Below are positions 1-9,850 of a stretch of DNA of 32,958 nucleotides, one piece after another. This DNA comes from Leucogyrophana mollusca (lineage: Eukaryota; Basidiomycota; Agaricomycetes; Boletales). The notes under the pieces are model-generated. The model ran no database searches. It saw only the letters and a list, made by a program, of their open reading frames with translations, and was not told where the DNA came from. Within the stretch, counting starts at the first letter, position 1; each line of letters opens with the position of its first letter. Made by a program: the position numbers and the translations under genes. The stretch covers positions 1-32,958 of the forward strand of contig MU266608.1 of NCBI GenBank assembly GCA_021014945.1. Direction: 5' to 3'.

Positions 1-400
1 CATTACATTATTTTCATAAACTGGTGGGCACGTCTCGGCCGCCATAGGCCTATATGGATCTGTGCCAGTTGAATAGATGCCAGTTGGTAGGGAGCCATGT
101 GGGCCCACCGTAGCTTACTCCAGCGAGATGTTGAGGAACCTGTGTGGGCTCATCATTTCCCACTCATATATTTCAGTTGAGAGAAAGTAGTGAAGGTGCA
201 GGAGTGTGGCTGAGCCATGGCCGGCCCACCCGTGGCCTACATAGCATTGGCCGACATCCGCTATATCAGATATTGCGTTCATTTTTTCTGTCCGCTAGTC
301 CGCTAGTTACAGTAAAAAATGACTGAACCATGTGATTTTACCATACATTGGCATACATCACTTTGTACGATACATGCTACTTCCTGAGTATTATCTGGGT
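1..400. other. Intergenic, no gene seen
   Basis: No coding exon with family similarity was seen on either strand; open frames here are short and lack splice-supported continuity. The right end (354-403) is one copy of a short dispersed repeat also found at 4389-4445. Confidence 0.5.
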
Positions 401-403
401 GCT
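354..403 (+). repeat. Short direct repeat, left copy
   Basis: About 50 bp that match 4389-4445 in the same orientation. The shared core is CATGCTACTTCCTGAGTA, with matching sequence on both sides (TACATCACTT before it, an imperfect TATCTGGGTGCT-like end after it). The two copies bracket the P450 and the methyltransferase remnant. The class of element is unknown. Confidence 0.6.
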
Positions 404-991
404 TAGCAGGGCTGTGATTTAAATTAGGGTCATAGGACGGACCGTGATAGGGAAGCGGCGGTGAGACATCCGAGTTACCACCACGATAGACGTCTGCAGT
501 GGCCTATGCTGGACAGGTAGTGACTGCTGAAAGAGGTTTTGAGGAAGGTCGCGGATCAGTTGTGGTTCGCACCGTTGCAGAGAGCGCCAGAGAGTGGAAT
601 CCATTCACTGCGGAATAGTACGAACATCGAGAACCAATGTGCGCAGGCCATTAGATACCATGTTGGGACCCTGTATCGTTTTGACGCCTCGAGTCGAGGC
701 TACATTTGAATCCGCGTTGACGTTACTTTCGGCGGTCCAACTAGAGAGGGGCAGAGAAACATCGTGAATGATGAGGGTGAGTCAGCGAGTTGTGTTCGAA
801 TCTGCCCCGAATCCGTACGCTCGGACATTTGGAAACTGTGGGCACGCTCCAAATCATGGCACAGACCACCAATCAGGTGGGCACTCCAACATGGCGGGGG
901 TTGCCCTTAGCTTTTCGAAAGTGGGTGCCTTCTTCAGGCAGCACGTGGAGCTGAGTAGAGACGCATGTCTTATGGGATATGATGATAACGG
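401..991 (+). repeat. Dispersed repeat R1 (copy 1)
   Basis: About 590 bp that align along their length to 17841-18373 in the same orientation. Both begin at AGCAGGGCTGTGATTTAAA and end near GGGATATGATGATAA. The copies differ by substitutions and a few indels: R1 keeps about 25 bp after its GAGGTTTTGAGG that R2 lacks, and carries an extra stretch of about 35 bp around 842-880 bounded by GGGCAC. No transposase, reverse transcriptase, long terminal repeat or terminal inverted repeat was recognised. It is either a non-autonomous element or an old segmental duplication. Open frames across it differ between copies and are probably not genes. Confidence 0.8.
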
Positions 992-1275
992 TCTTCACGT
1001 ACCATTTCGATTCCATCATGAAGTGTCTGCTGATAGTTTCTGTGTAACCGACCCATTTCCTTACCTATCATGACAGCTGGTCCCACAATAGCAAACACAC
1101 AAACCATGACGCGACAAATTGCTGTAATCTGGGAACCTACAGTACAGGTGCAGCTCCACAATCACAGGACCATCCATTGTGATCAAACTAAAGATAAATG
1201 CAAACCATTTGCTTCCGTTATCCAGCATACTACACCACGATACTTGGATCCACAGTACAAGCGTCAAACGAGGAA

Positions 1276-3448
1276 CTACAAACCGTCAGCATACTTCTCC
1301 ATGGTTCTCCTCAGCTGTGCCTCGTCCCCGAACCGGGGCTCGAATTTCGCTGCGAATGGCTTCGGGTGTGCGATGACACCGTCTACGAAGCCGCTCTCAT
1401 CGATCGGTGCAGACGGGTCTTCCGTGATCTTGAAGGACCACAACAGAAGCGCTGCATTGATGAAGATGGATCTATTTGCGATATGTTGGCCTGGGCATAT
1501 CCTGTTCAAGTTAAGCAACAAATACCCATCAGCGCCGAGCAGTGAAGGGGAATCCTGAGCGTCGCTTACCGCCGTCCGAATCCGAAACTGGGGAACTTGA
1601 GGTCGTCACGGACTTGTCCGTCGCTGTTCAGCCATCGTCGGGGGTCAAAGGTGTCTGGGTTGGGATACACGACTGGATCGCGCGAGATTGCCCTGGTGGA
1701 TTCGAATGAGGATAACAGGATAAAACGGGGCGCGAGGACGGGATCAAGCGCACCAGTGGTTACCGAAAACAATGGCTCCTTCTGGGATACAGTAGTTTTT
1801 CTGCATACAGGAGTGTTGAGTGTCATGGAACTGATGAGAGGAACTAAATATAGGCCTACGTAGACGATATCCTTCAGCGCACGATGAGGGATACCTTGAG
1901 AAAATACCATCAGCAATGTATGGTGGCGGGAGAGCCAATTGTCCTACCTAAGGTGGTGGCGGGCCTCCATCGCATGCACTCGAGCATGAATGCTTGGATC
2001 TGGGGGAGGGAACTCTGGTCGTCAAAAGTCGGCGCTAGATAAAGCATGAAAGTGAGTCAGACTAGGTTAGCTTCGAATGATAGCGTCACCGAACACACCT
2101 CTATCACGTCCTACGACATTGTCGAGTTCTTCCTGCACTAATGCTTGCGCCTTAGGATGACGTGCAGCTGCCATGACCAGCACCATTATAGCAACTGCCG
2201 TCTGGAAAAAAACGAGCGTGAGTCATAGATCCAGTCGCCTGTCAAGTGCTACTGACCGTGTCCGAGCCGGCGCCGAAGAGCGAGCCTGCGAGATAGGCCA
2301 TTTCCTCACGCGAAAGTTTATGCTCATTTTGGTGTTCCAGAAGATACTTCACGAAAGACGGGCCAGCTCCTCCCGTGTTCTGTTCAAAGAAGAATACGCA
2401 ATTAGCTTCAGTAGTCTCTTTCAATGCAAGAGGCTGACGAGTTCGTCCTGAACGCGATCGAGCTGCTCGTGGAACAATTGTGATTCCTCCCGGCGCCACT
2501 CCTCCAGGTAGCTCGTGTATTTTGGGATGTACTTCAAAATCGGGTAGCTCTCGAGAATAGCACCGGGCCTCATGAGCGCCTGGAACCGCTCGAGCATCTT
2601 GTGAATCAGCATGATTTCCCTGTCTGCGTCGCTCGTTCGTGCCGTCTTGCCATAAGTGACCTTCAGAATTACAGAGGCGGCATATCTACACATCCACACG
2701 TTCCGTCAGCAGGGGTAGCTAATGTTGGTTATAAAGACGAGAGCGCGCACCGTTTCGCGTGCGTCTGGTGGTTGTTGGGATCATCGAGGATGTTGACTAT
2801 GACGTCGCGTGCGCTCTCCATCTGAATCGGGGCATAAGAGTCTGCCGCTTTGGCGTTGAAATGCGTATGTGCCGCTCTGGGCGCGTGTAAGCTGACCGTC
2901 CGTATCATAAGAATCTTGGAATGTACACCTACTTCCGCAGCCTCCTGAACTGTTCCCCAGCAGGAGCTAGAATCATCCTCAGGCCCCTCGACAGAATCTC
3001 ACCAGCTGCTACAGCACGAGGGCGGTCTGCTAGCAGTCCACCCTCCTTCTCCATAATGTCGACTGCCGCCTTCGTAGGTAGGACATGTTGAGCTGCTCTG
3101 TGGATATGCGTCGGGTGTTACACATACCTGGTGGCGTCCGACGATCACCATAATATTCGGACCTGTCCTCAGAGAGATAACAGGGCCATAGGTGTTGATC
3201 CATTCGGCGAATTGTTGCGACTGGCTGGTAGTCGGCAATGCCTGCATGAGTAAAGGCAAAGGAAACGATAACCAAGAGTTTACTCACTTGTCCCTGGGTA
3301 AAGCATTTCCGAAAAGCCAGTGACCAGGGGGACCTGGTGGTAAAGGAAGCCGAGATCTCGAACGTAGCCTAACGCTGAGAGCATAACCCGCCATCACAGC
3401 CGCAACCAAAGCTCCCAGACTCTGGAGTTGAAATAGTACGACCGTCAT
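1276..3448 (-). CDS. Cytochrome P450 monooxygenase (about 12 exons)
   Basis: Haem-thiolate monooxygenase, expected in the ER membrane with a P450 reductase partner; substrate unknown. The chosen start (3448) gives a hydrophobic anchor followed by a proline-rich hinge (PLPPGPPG). In order come the I-helix AGSDTT, the ExxR motif ECMRWRP, the PERF-region FDPRRW and the haem loop FGFGRRICPG, whose cysteine follows the last intron (exon 1276-1501; previous exon ends at 1570). Twelve exons fit, with short introns, and all diagnostic motifs are present. One problem: exon 1 (3288-3448) ends with two leftover bases, whereas exon 2, starting at 3241, must be read in phase 0. The 46-bp intron therefore gives a frameshift, so a lesion or an unusual splice is possible. 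It resembles fungal P450s annotated as O-methylsterigmatocystin oxidoreductase-like, which does not fix its substrate. It lies 160 bp downstream of a methyltransferase remnant on the same strand. Confidence 0.85.
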
Positions 3449-3607
3449 AATTACAGACAGCAAGCCGTATGTAAAGAAAATGGAGAAGGAGAGAGTAGAG
3501 AAGAAGAAAGTCGCGATAGCGCGCTCGCCGAGCGGGAGGTTGCATGAGCTACTTAATGGCGCTTGGATTAATCAAGCCTAAACTCAAAGGGTTAGCACGG
3601 TGTGGGA

Positions 3608-4181
3608 CTAACGAAATGGTAAGCTAGGGCAACCTTGCACGTGTATATATGCATGAAACCCCAAAAAATGGGTACAGACAGTCTTCGTAATGACTACCTC
3701 TTCTCTGCTAGCATATTCCAGCACATAGTCCTCTGGCGTCAGCTCGATGCATCAGCGAGCGAGGTTGGAGATACACAGCCGAACTCACGTATCAGTAGTC
3801 GGCTCTGAGGAGTCATTACTTGTCGGACATTCCGGAGAATACAGGCGGGCCTTGGCATCAGGTCGGTCGTGTATGATGTTCCTCAGCTGCATTCTATGAG
3901 AGATGTGAATAGACATCGACAAACGGGAACCCTTACATAGTAAACGCCCTGTCCCGCGACAAGACTTCCGGTGAGGAACGGTAAAAGGTCAATGATGCGT
4001 CTTGCAATCGCTTCGGGAACATCGCGGTCCCAAACCTACCAAATACCGACGTCAATTCTGTGATGACGCTCTCCATTACAATGATGGACCCTACCTCATG
4101 AGCTCGAATGAGTACCCCCGGGATACAATGGCACGTAATTTTGAGATGAGGATACTCAATCGCAAGTGGCTGTTACGAGGT
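3608..4181 (-). pseudogene. O-methyltransferase remnant, truncated and frameshifted
   Basis: Pieces of a fungal SAM-dependent O-methyltransferase can be read on minus. The segment with YPHLKIT and then a stretch ending AHEVWDRDVPEAIA matches the region after the SAM-binding core. Next comes a block with RNIIHDRPDAKA (family: RN-x-x-HDWPD), then CILRNVRQVMTPQSRLLI, then an intron and QDYVLEYASREE. GT-AG introns fit at about 4035-4090, near 3900 and near 3765. Between DAKA and CILRN the frame shifts by one base at about 3845-3852. The glycine-rich SAM motif expected upstream of YPHL is not present, and the C-terminus runs into unrelated sequence with a stop at 3608. The gene is therefore broken at both ends and in the middle. 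With the P450 it suggests a former specialised-metabolism pair. Confidence 0.7.
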
Positions 4182-4388
4182 CTTGAGGTACGAAAAAAGA
4201 CTCGTTCTTCGGATCTTCTAACTGGGCTTCTGCAACTCAGTAAATTGAAAGTTCCGAATCGTCATCCGGAAACATCTTCCTTTTTGGGCACGCTCGGGAG
4301 TTCGATTCCTGGTCGATGTAAAATATGTTCTCCCCAGTAAGACAAGCCTGTTTTTCTGGGAAATTTTTATCAAGTAAATTGTGGGACG

Positions 4389-4445
4389 TACATCACTTAT
4401 GTATGATACATGATACATGCTACTTCCTGAGTACTACCTGAATGC
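4389..4445 (+). repeat. Short direct repeat, right copy
   Basis: Matches 354-403 in the same orientation, including the core CATGCTACTTCCTGAGTA; this copy has a small internal duplication of GATACAT. It ends just downstream of the ZZ/EF-hand gene stop. Confidence 0.6.
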
Positions 4446-4466
4446 TCGAAATACATGTACGAATAT

Positions 4467-7400
4467 TCAAGCCTGCTTCACCAGATCGGTGGAGTGGGAC
4501 GCAAGTCTGCAGATGACCTGCTTCAGCAACTCCTCCATCGTAGAGAAGCGCTGGTTCAAGGCAGTGTGTTGGTCGTCCATCCGCGTCTCGAGGGTAGCCA
4601 GCCGTTCGTTCAACACCGTGATTTTGCTCTCAATCTCCGAGATCCTTCCTTCCGAGGCTTTTGCTTCCGCCTGGTCGGCTTCCGCAGGCGCGTCCACCCG
4701 TTCCTGGCAGCGAACCAAAGGATGATCACTGCTGTGACCTTCGCCCCAATGGGAAATGTCCCCAGCATCGCAATCGTCGCAAATGAAGGCATCGGTGTCT
4801 GGAGATATGTTGGTTGTGGCTCAATCTCCCACGAAGAACAACATCCACTCACCGCAAGTGATGCAATACCAGCAGGGCGGGGATACCAGCTCCTGGCAGT
4901 TGATACAACGGCGGTCGAAGGATTCGTCCAGAGGGTTATCCGAGGCGTCAGAACCACTCTCTTGTGTTCCCGCACCTCCCGTATCCTGATCATCAACACT
5001 TTCGTCACCTTCCCCCGAGGCGTCACCCTCCCCCGTGGCATCACCCTCTCCAGTGGCGTCACCCTCTCCCGTGGCGTCACCCTCCCCCATGGCGTCACCC
5101 TCTCCCGTCGCGTCGCCCTCCCCTTCAGTTCCACCGCCCACCTCGCTGTCCACCGGCGTCGCATCGGCACGCACAGCCTTCCGCTCAGCCATCAGCCGCA
5201 GCGCGTCATTCGCACGCTCAACAGCCTTCCGCGAGTAGCGCACCAGCGCACCCAGCTCCCGCCGGTGCGAAACCCGCTGGAGCTTCACCACCGGGTGCGC
5301 CCTCTCGTGCGTGAAGTTCTCGTTCATCGTCTCCATGTTGACGCAGCTCGCGCACAGGTCGACTTGGTTCCTGAAGTTCGGGGCGACGCATTCGAGGCAG
5401 ATGAGCCGCGTGCCGACCATGGTCGCGCTAGGAGCCGGGAGTGACACTGAGATTTTAGCTACATGATAAGCGCGGAGACGACTCGTACCTGCAAGAGTCG
5501 CAATACAGACCGCTGGAATCAAGATACGTCTCGTGGGTTCGCTGATTCAGTGTATCCGTGTACAAGTGACATACCAGTGCACAGCCGCTCTGCGAACGGC
5601 GCATTTTGCAAGCGATTGATAGAACGCAAGGTCAGCGGGTGACAGAGTCTCCTCTAATCGGCTGAGCTCCAGGGCCTCCTCTTCGAGGTCCACGTCGTCG
5701 AAGGAGATAGACCAGGCCTGCGCCAGCTCGCGTCGCCGCCACAGTTCCACAAACCGCTTCCTTGTCTCCATCCTGCCCTCGAAGAAGCTCCACGACCAAA
5801 AACCCCGCCTAACTCGGTGCAGTACAGCCGCACCCGCGAACTGCCACCGTGCCCGCGCGCGATTATATCGATACTCTTCGCGCGAGTAGCGGAATTGTCG
5901 AGTGGACGGAGGGCACAGCGCGAGATGAAACTCCCCGAGGACCTCGTCAACACCGACGCCCCAGTGGCCGTCGATCGTCGCGGTTGCGGTGTCAAGTGTG
6001 CCGCGGAAAGTAGCAGAGGGGGTATCGCTCTCCGTAGCGTCTTTTGTGAACCTCACGTCGTAGCCAGCCCCGTCTCCGCAAGCCTCCAGATTCCCGACTA
6101 CTTCAAACGAATCCGACCCGTCAGCGCCGCCCCCGGCGAAAGAGCCGCCCTCTTGGCCGCTGCGGAGGATAACATGGAACGAGTCCTCCTCGTGCGCCTC
6201 TCCGCGCGAATACGTACCGGTCCAGACGCCTTGAAGTGATGGCTGTCCGGATGCCAACATCCCTTCCCCGCCCTCGATCTCGAGCTTGAAGTCGGGGTCT
6301 TCGTATTTCGACCAGTCTGCCTCATGCTCGAGGAGTCCGTGCTTGAGTATACCGGGATCCACATCGTCAGAAATGTTCTCGCTGTCACTTTCGTACGAAG
6401 AATCGCGGTCCTCGTCCAGCTCCATGGCTGCATCGTCGTATAAGAGCCGAAACTGATACATATTCAGCTGCAATTCATCACCACGGCGGTTCCAAGAGTC
6501 AAAGGGCACCTCACCATCCCGAATGCAACATTCTCGAGCTGTGCCATAACGTCGAACCCCTTCTGCTTGAAATGGGCTGCATTGTGCGACACGCGATGTC
6601 AGTCAGTGGCCTCAGCCCGACAGTCCAAGCCGCATTAAACGCACCTACGAGGTTGCTTATTCGCACGTCCGCAGCGTTGATGATATGCTCTAGCGACGCC
6701 CCCGCCTCCGCCAGGTTGTTCTCGGAGAAGACGCCCTTGCACGCCAGTTTCACGATCCGGAGGTGCTGTTTGAGGAGTAGATACAGTAGCGGGAATATGT
6801 ACTGCATGGTACGATCCTGTTACCCGTGTTTCAAATCCTCGAAGCGTCACCAACTCACCCGTTCGATACGACCCTGCCCGACGACCAACGTGAGGGTGTT
6901 CGCCGCATCGATATTCCACGCGACGGACTTCAAGTTCTCCTCAATCCGCTGCTGCTCCTCCATCATATACGGGCGGATCTTCTCGTCCAGCAGCCCGTCG
7001 CCGTACACGTCGTCGTCACACGCCCGGACGGACGCGCACAGCAGCTCGACGCGGCGGAGGGGCATGCACTCGAGGTACTGGTCGACCACGGAGCGGTTGG
7101 CGGGGAGGACGGCCTTGAGGTGGTCGTACATCGTCTGGATGACGCGCTTGATCCGGAGGGTGTACTCCCATGTGATGGAGTGCCATCCTGCAGGGCGAGT
7201 CAGTTTCCCAGTATGGCACGAGATCATGTGGTGCCCACCAGCTGCCCAGTACGCAAGCCAGTGCGGAAGGCTAGATCGAATGGCAAGACATTTGTACACA
7301 CACCAGAGTGATTCGGCGCGGAACTCACCTCCAGCCCTTGGGCCGCGAGCTCGTGAACGAGTTCGCCTCGCCGATATTGATGAACCCCGATCCGTCCACG

Positions 7401-9322
7401 TCGAAGCTCTCGAGTATCGACTGGATCCGCGAGATGTTGATGTACGCTAGCGCCCACCGGTCGTCGGACTTTGACCTCGGCTGATAGGTCGTGAGCGCGA
7501 TGTCGAGCATCATACCGGGGGCGGGGTAGTCGTCCGAGGGGAGGGGCGAGATTGCGGTCAGGGGCGTGGGGACCATCTGTTGGTCGTCTGTTTCTCGGTA
7601 TTTGTCGACGAAGTAGTCGTGGAGAGCCAGAATGAAGTGGCGGGCTTTGACGCTCCCTTTCCAACCCTGTGCAACAACGTAGTTAGGGGAGAGGAATAGG
7701 CGAAGAAACGACGCCCGACCATTTCTTTCCAGAGTCTATGTAGATCCTGCAAAAGCAGTCAGAACGGACACCACAGCAACCGAAGCCACACGCACAGGAT
7801 CCAGCAACCGGTCATGCGACCCAGAAATCACAGCGCTTATAATGCGATCGCCCTCCCTGTGGACGACCCCGCCCAGCTGCTCTATGAGCTGTTTCTCCTG
7901 CACCTTCATCTTCCTGTCGAACAGCTCCATATTGCGCGCCAGCGCCTGATCGGGGTCTTCCTGCAGCTCGGTCCTGACAGCGGCGAGCACAAGCGGGTCA
8001 AGCGCGGCGGACTTTGCAGATTTTGTCGCGGTCGCTGGGGCGCTCGGCTGGACGTCCTTGGCGTTGGTTCGGGGGTTCCGCGCCGCCAAGACAAGCCGCT
8101 GCAGCACGTCGTCGTTGTCGACCCACGCGCCCGGCGCGCCCTTCGCGTCCGCGACGATCTTAGCGAGCTCCTTGTTCGGCGGCGCGTCGAGGCGCCGGAA
8201 GACGAGGAGCATGTCGAGCTTCTCGTGCACGGCGTGCAGCCCCGCGCGGAGGTCGGACAGCGCGCGGTTGGCGTCGTCGACGCCGAGCGCGGTGTGGATG
8301 GACAGCGCGGTTTCGATCTCTTTGCGTCGGCTGGCGAAGGTGTCGGCGTAGTCGGCGAGGCGGCCTTCCCAGATGGGTCCTTTGAAGACTTTGGCTGCGG
8401 GGCGGGGGTGGGTTGGCAGCGAGCCGCGGGTGGGGCATGGGAAGAGGGGACTCACCGACGAGGCTCTTTTTGGTGTAGGTATCGCACAGGTTACCACACG
8501 CGGTGATGTCGCTTGCGACGGCCTTCATGAGGCCCTGCATGCGGCCCTCGAGCGTCGTCCCGTCGGGAAATTCTTGCCGAGGGTCCCTAACGTAGCGCAG
8601 CCTGCAGAATTCCCACTACTATGTCCTGCTGCGCGCGTGATCAAGAGGGCACGGGGTGACGCACTGGAGGAGGATGGCCATCATGTCCTTCATCTCCACT
8701 TTCAGCGCGATGACCTTTCTGTCGTTTTCCCGCCTCTTGAGCTCGAGCGTGACGACGGCCTTGAAGGCGAGCACGGCGACTAGTGATGCGTGCATTTCAT
8801 GCGTTTGAGCGAATTGGTCGACGGAGATGGATATGTGATAGGCTACGCACCGCCGATGAAGGGATGCACCTTGGCTACCTCGTCGAGCATCTTCATCAGG
8901 ACCTTGCTCGATTCTGCGAAACTGCGGATGTTTTCCTCGACTGCCTTCATGTCGACGGCCTTCGCCGCGCTGTCTTTGATGGCATCGGCGTTGTCGCTGT
9001 AGAATCCACTCGCGGTGACGTAGTATCCAGAGGACATCGGCTGAGAAACGCGGTCGACTGGAGGGGAATACAGTATGATCGCGTGTTAGATCAGCAGAAT
9101 GGACGCACCGAAATCATTTAGCTTGTTCTCTGTTTTTGTGTACTCCGCGGAGCGAGAACTTGCTTCGTACGCCTTGTCGAGAGCGGCCTGCGTAGTTGGG
9201 CTGACACCGGGTTGCGAGTGTCTGTCTGAAGTAACGTCAGCATGCCCATTCACTTCAAGTCTGGGGAGGTCCGCAGGCGTGATTAGGGATGTCGAAGAGA
9301 ATAAAACTTCAGTCTGTGGCAT
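4467..9322 (-). CDS. EF-hand and double ZZ zinc-finger protein with coiled coil
   Basis: A 15-exon model stays in frame throughout: 9322-9109, 9057-8851, 8779-8665, 8601-8456, 8394-7796, 7746-7720, 7666-7329, 7270-7239, 7187-6859, 6816 (or 6801)-6645, 6576-6515, 6467-5575, 5512-5489, 5427-4853, 4798-4467. It encodes about 1354 residues. Residues 1-430 are helical and charged. A canonical EF-hand loop (DVDGSGFINIGE) lies at about 525-536. A W-x-G-x-Y beta-rich domain starts near 829. ZZ finger 1 is built from HCGLYCDSC at about 1044 (its own 24-bp exon), then CLEC and CASC with downstream histidines. A GEGDAT repeat follows. ZZ finger 2 (CINC, CWYCITC, FICDDCD, H...HPL) is at about 1225-1272, and a coiled coil runs to the C-terminus. 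The architecture suggests a calcium-responsive scaffold, which is inference. Basidiomycete relatives are annotated only by these domains. Confidence 0.85.
5004..5128 (-). repeat. 18-bp coding minisatellite (GEGDAT hexapeptide)
   Basis: About seven units of 18 bp inside exon 14 of the ZZ/EF-hand gene encode repeated GEGDAT with variants GEGDAM, GEGDAS and GEGDES. They form a strongly acidic, glycine-rich linker between the two ZZ fingers. Units are near identical at DNA level, so copy number is probably variable between strains. Confidence 0.85.
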
Positions 9323-9850
9323 CGCAGCTCCACCTAGCAGTGCGAAGACGAGTGAGCTGACAATGTGTGCAAGAAGATTGGTAACAGTCTGAGAGATCTC
9401 GTCTGATCTCCTGGTGAGCGTTCATGACAAAGTCGTCAGATAATCTTGAGATTCAACATCCCCAAATGCCAATGACAGGGTCGGATGGACTGATGGGGCT
9501 AGTAAGGGCGAGTCACAATCGATTCAATTGTCGATTGTGAGCATGCCCTGTAGCCTTGATCGATATCCGCCACAACCCGCAGCTATTCGTGAAGACATGG
9601 ATCAAGACAGCGAAGGTCGAACGCGGTGTATACACCAGCGCAACCGAAAAACATCGCGGGGAGAGAAACGCTTGACGCGAATGAGCTGACCATTAAACGG
9701 AACTTTTTGTGACGTCGATCGACTGTGGCGGTACATCCTCCGAGGCAGTCCGGGCCGCACAGTCGCCTTGCGCGATCGTATTCGTAAGCGAGTTACATAG
9801 CCCCCCACGTGACCGATTGCACTTCTTCCATTGACTTGTGTGTGCTCGCG
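9323..9850. promoter_or_regulatory. Shared head-to-head promoter region, ZZ gene and XPF gene
   Basis: The 528 bp between the two divergent start codons (9322 on minus, 9851 on plus) hold no supported exon. It contains a palindrome at 9513-9540 and a CRE-like TGACGTCGA at about 9711. Co-regulation of the two genes is possible but not shown. Confidence 0.5.
9513..9540. promoter_or_regulatory. 10-bp-arm palindrome in the divergent promoter
   Basis: Left arm TCACAATCGA (9513-9522) and right arm TCGATTGTGA (9531-9540) are perfect inverted repeats separated by TTCAATTG. A dimeric transcription-factor site or a cruciform are both possible; no named factor is assigned. Confidence 0.5.

Noticed and set aside
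4288..4310. tRNA B-box-like word GTTCGATTCC
   Set aside because: No acceptor stem, A box or anticodon arm can be formed around it.
4455..5444. Long plus-strand open frame (329 codons)
   Set aside because: It is antisense to the ZZ/EF-hand exons, has an S/P/V repeat that is only the shadow of the GEGDAT minisatellite, and shows no family motif.
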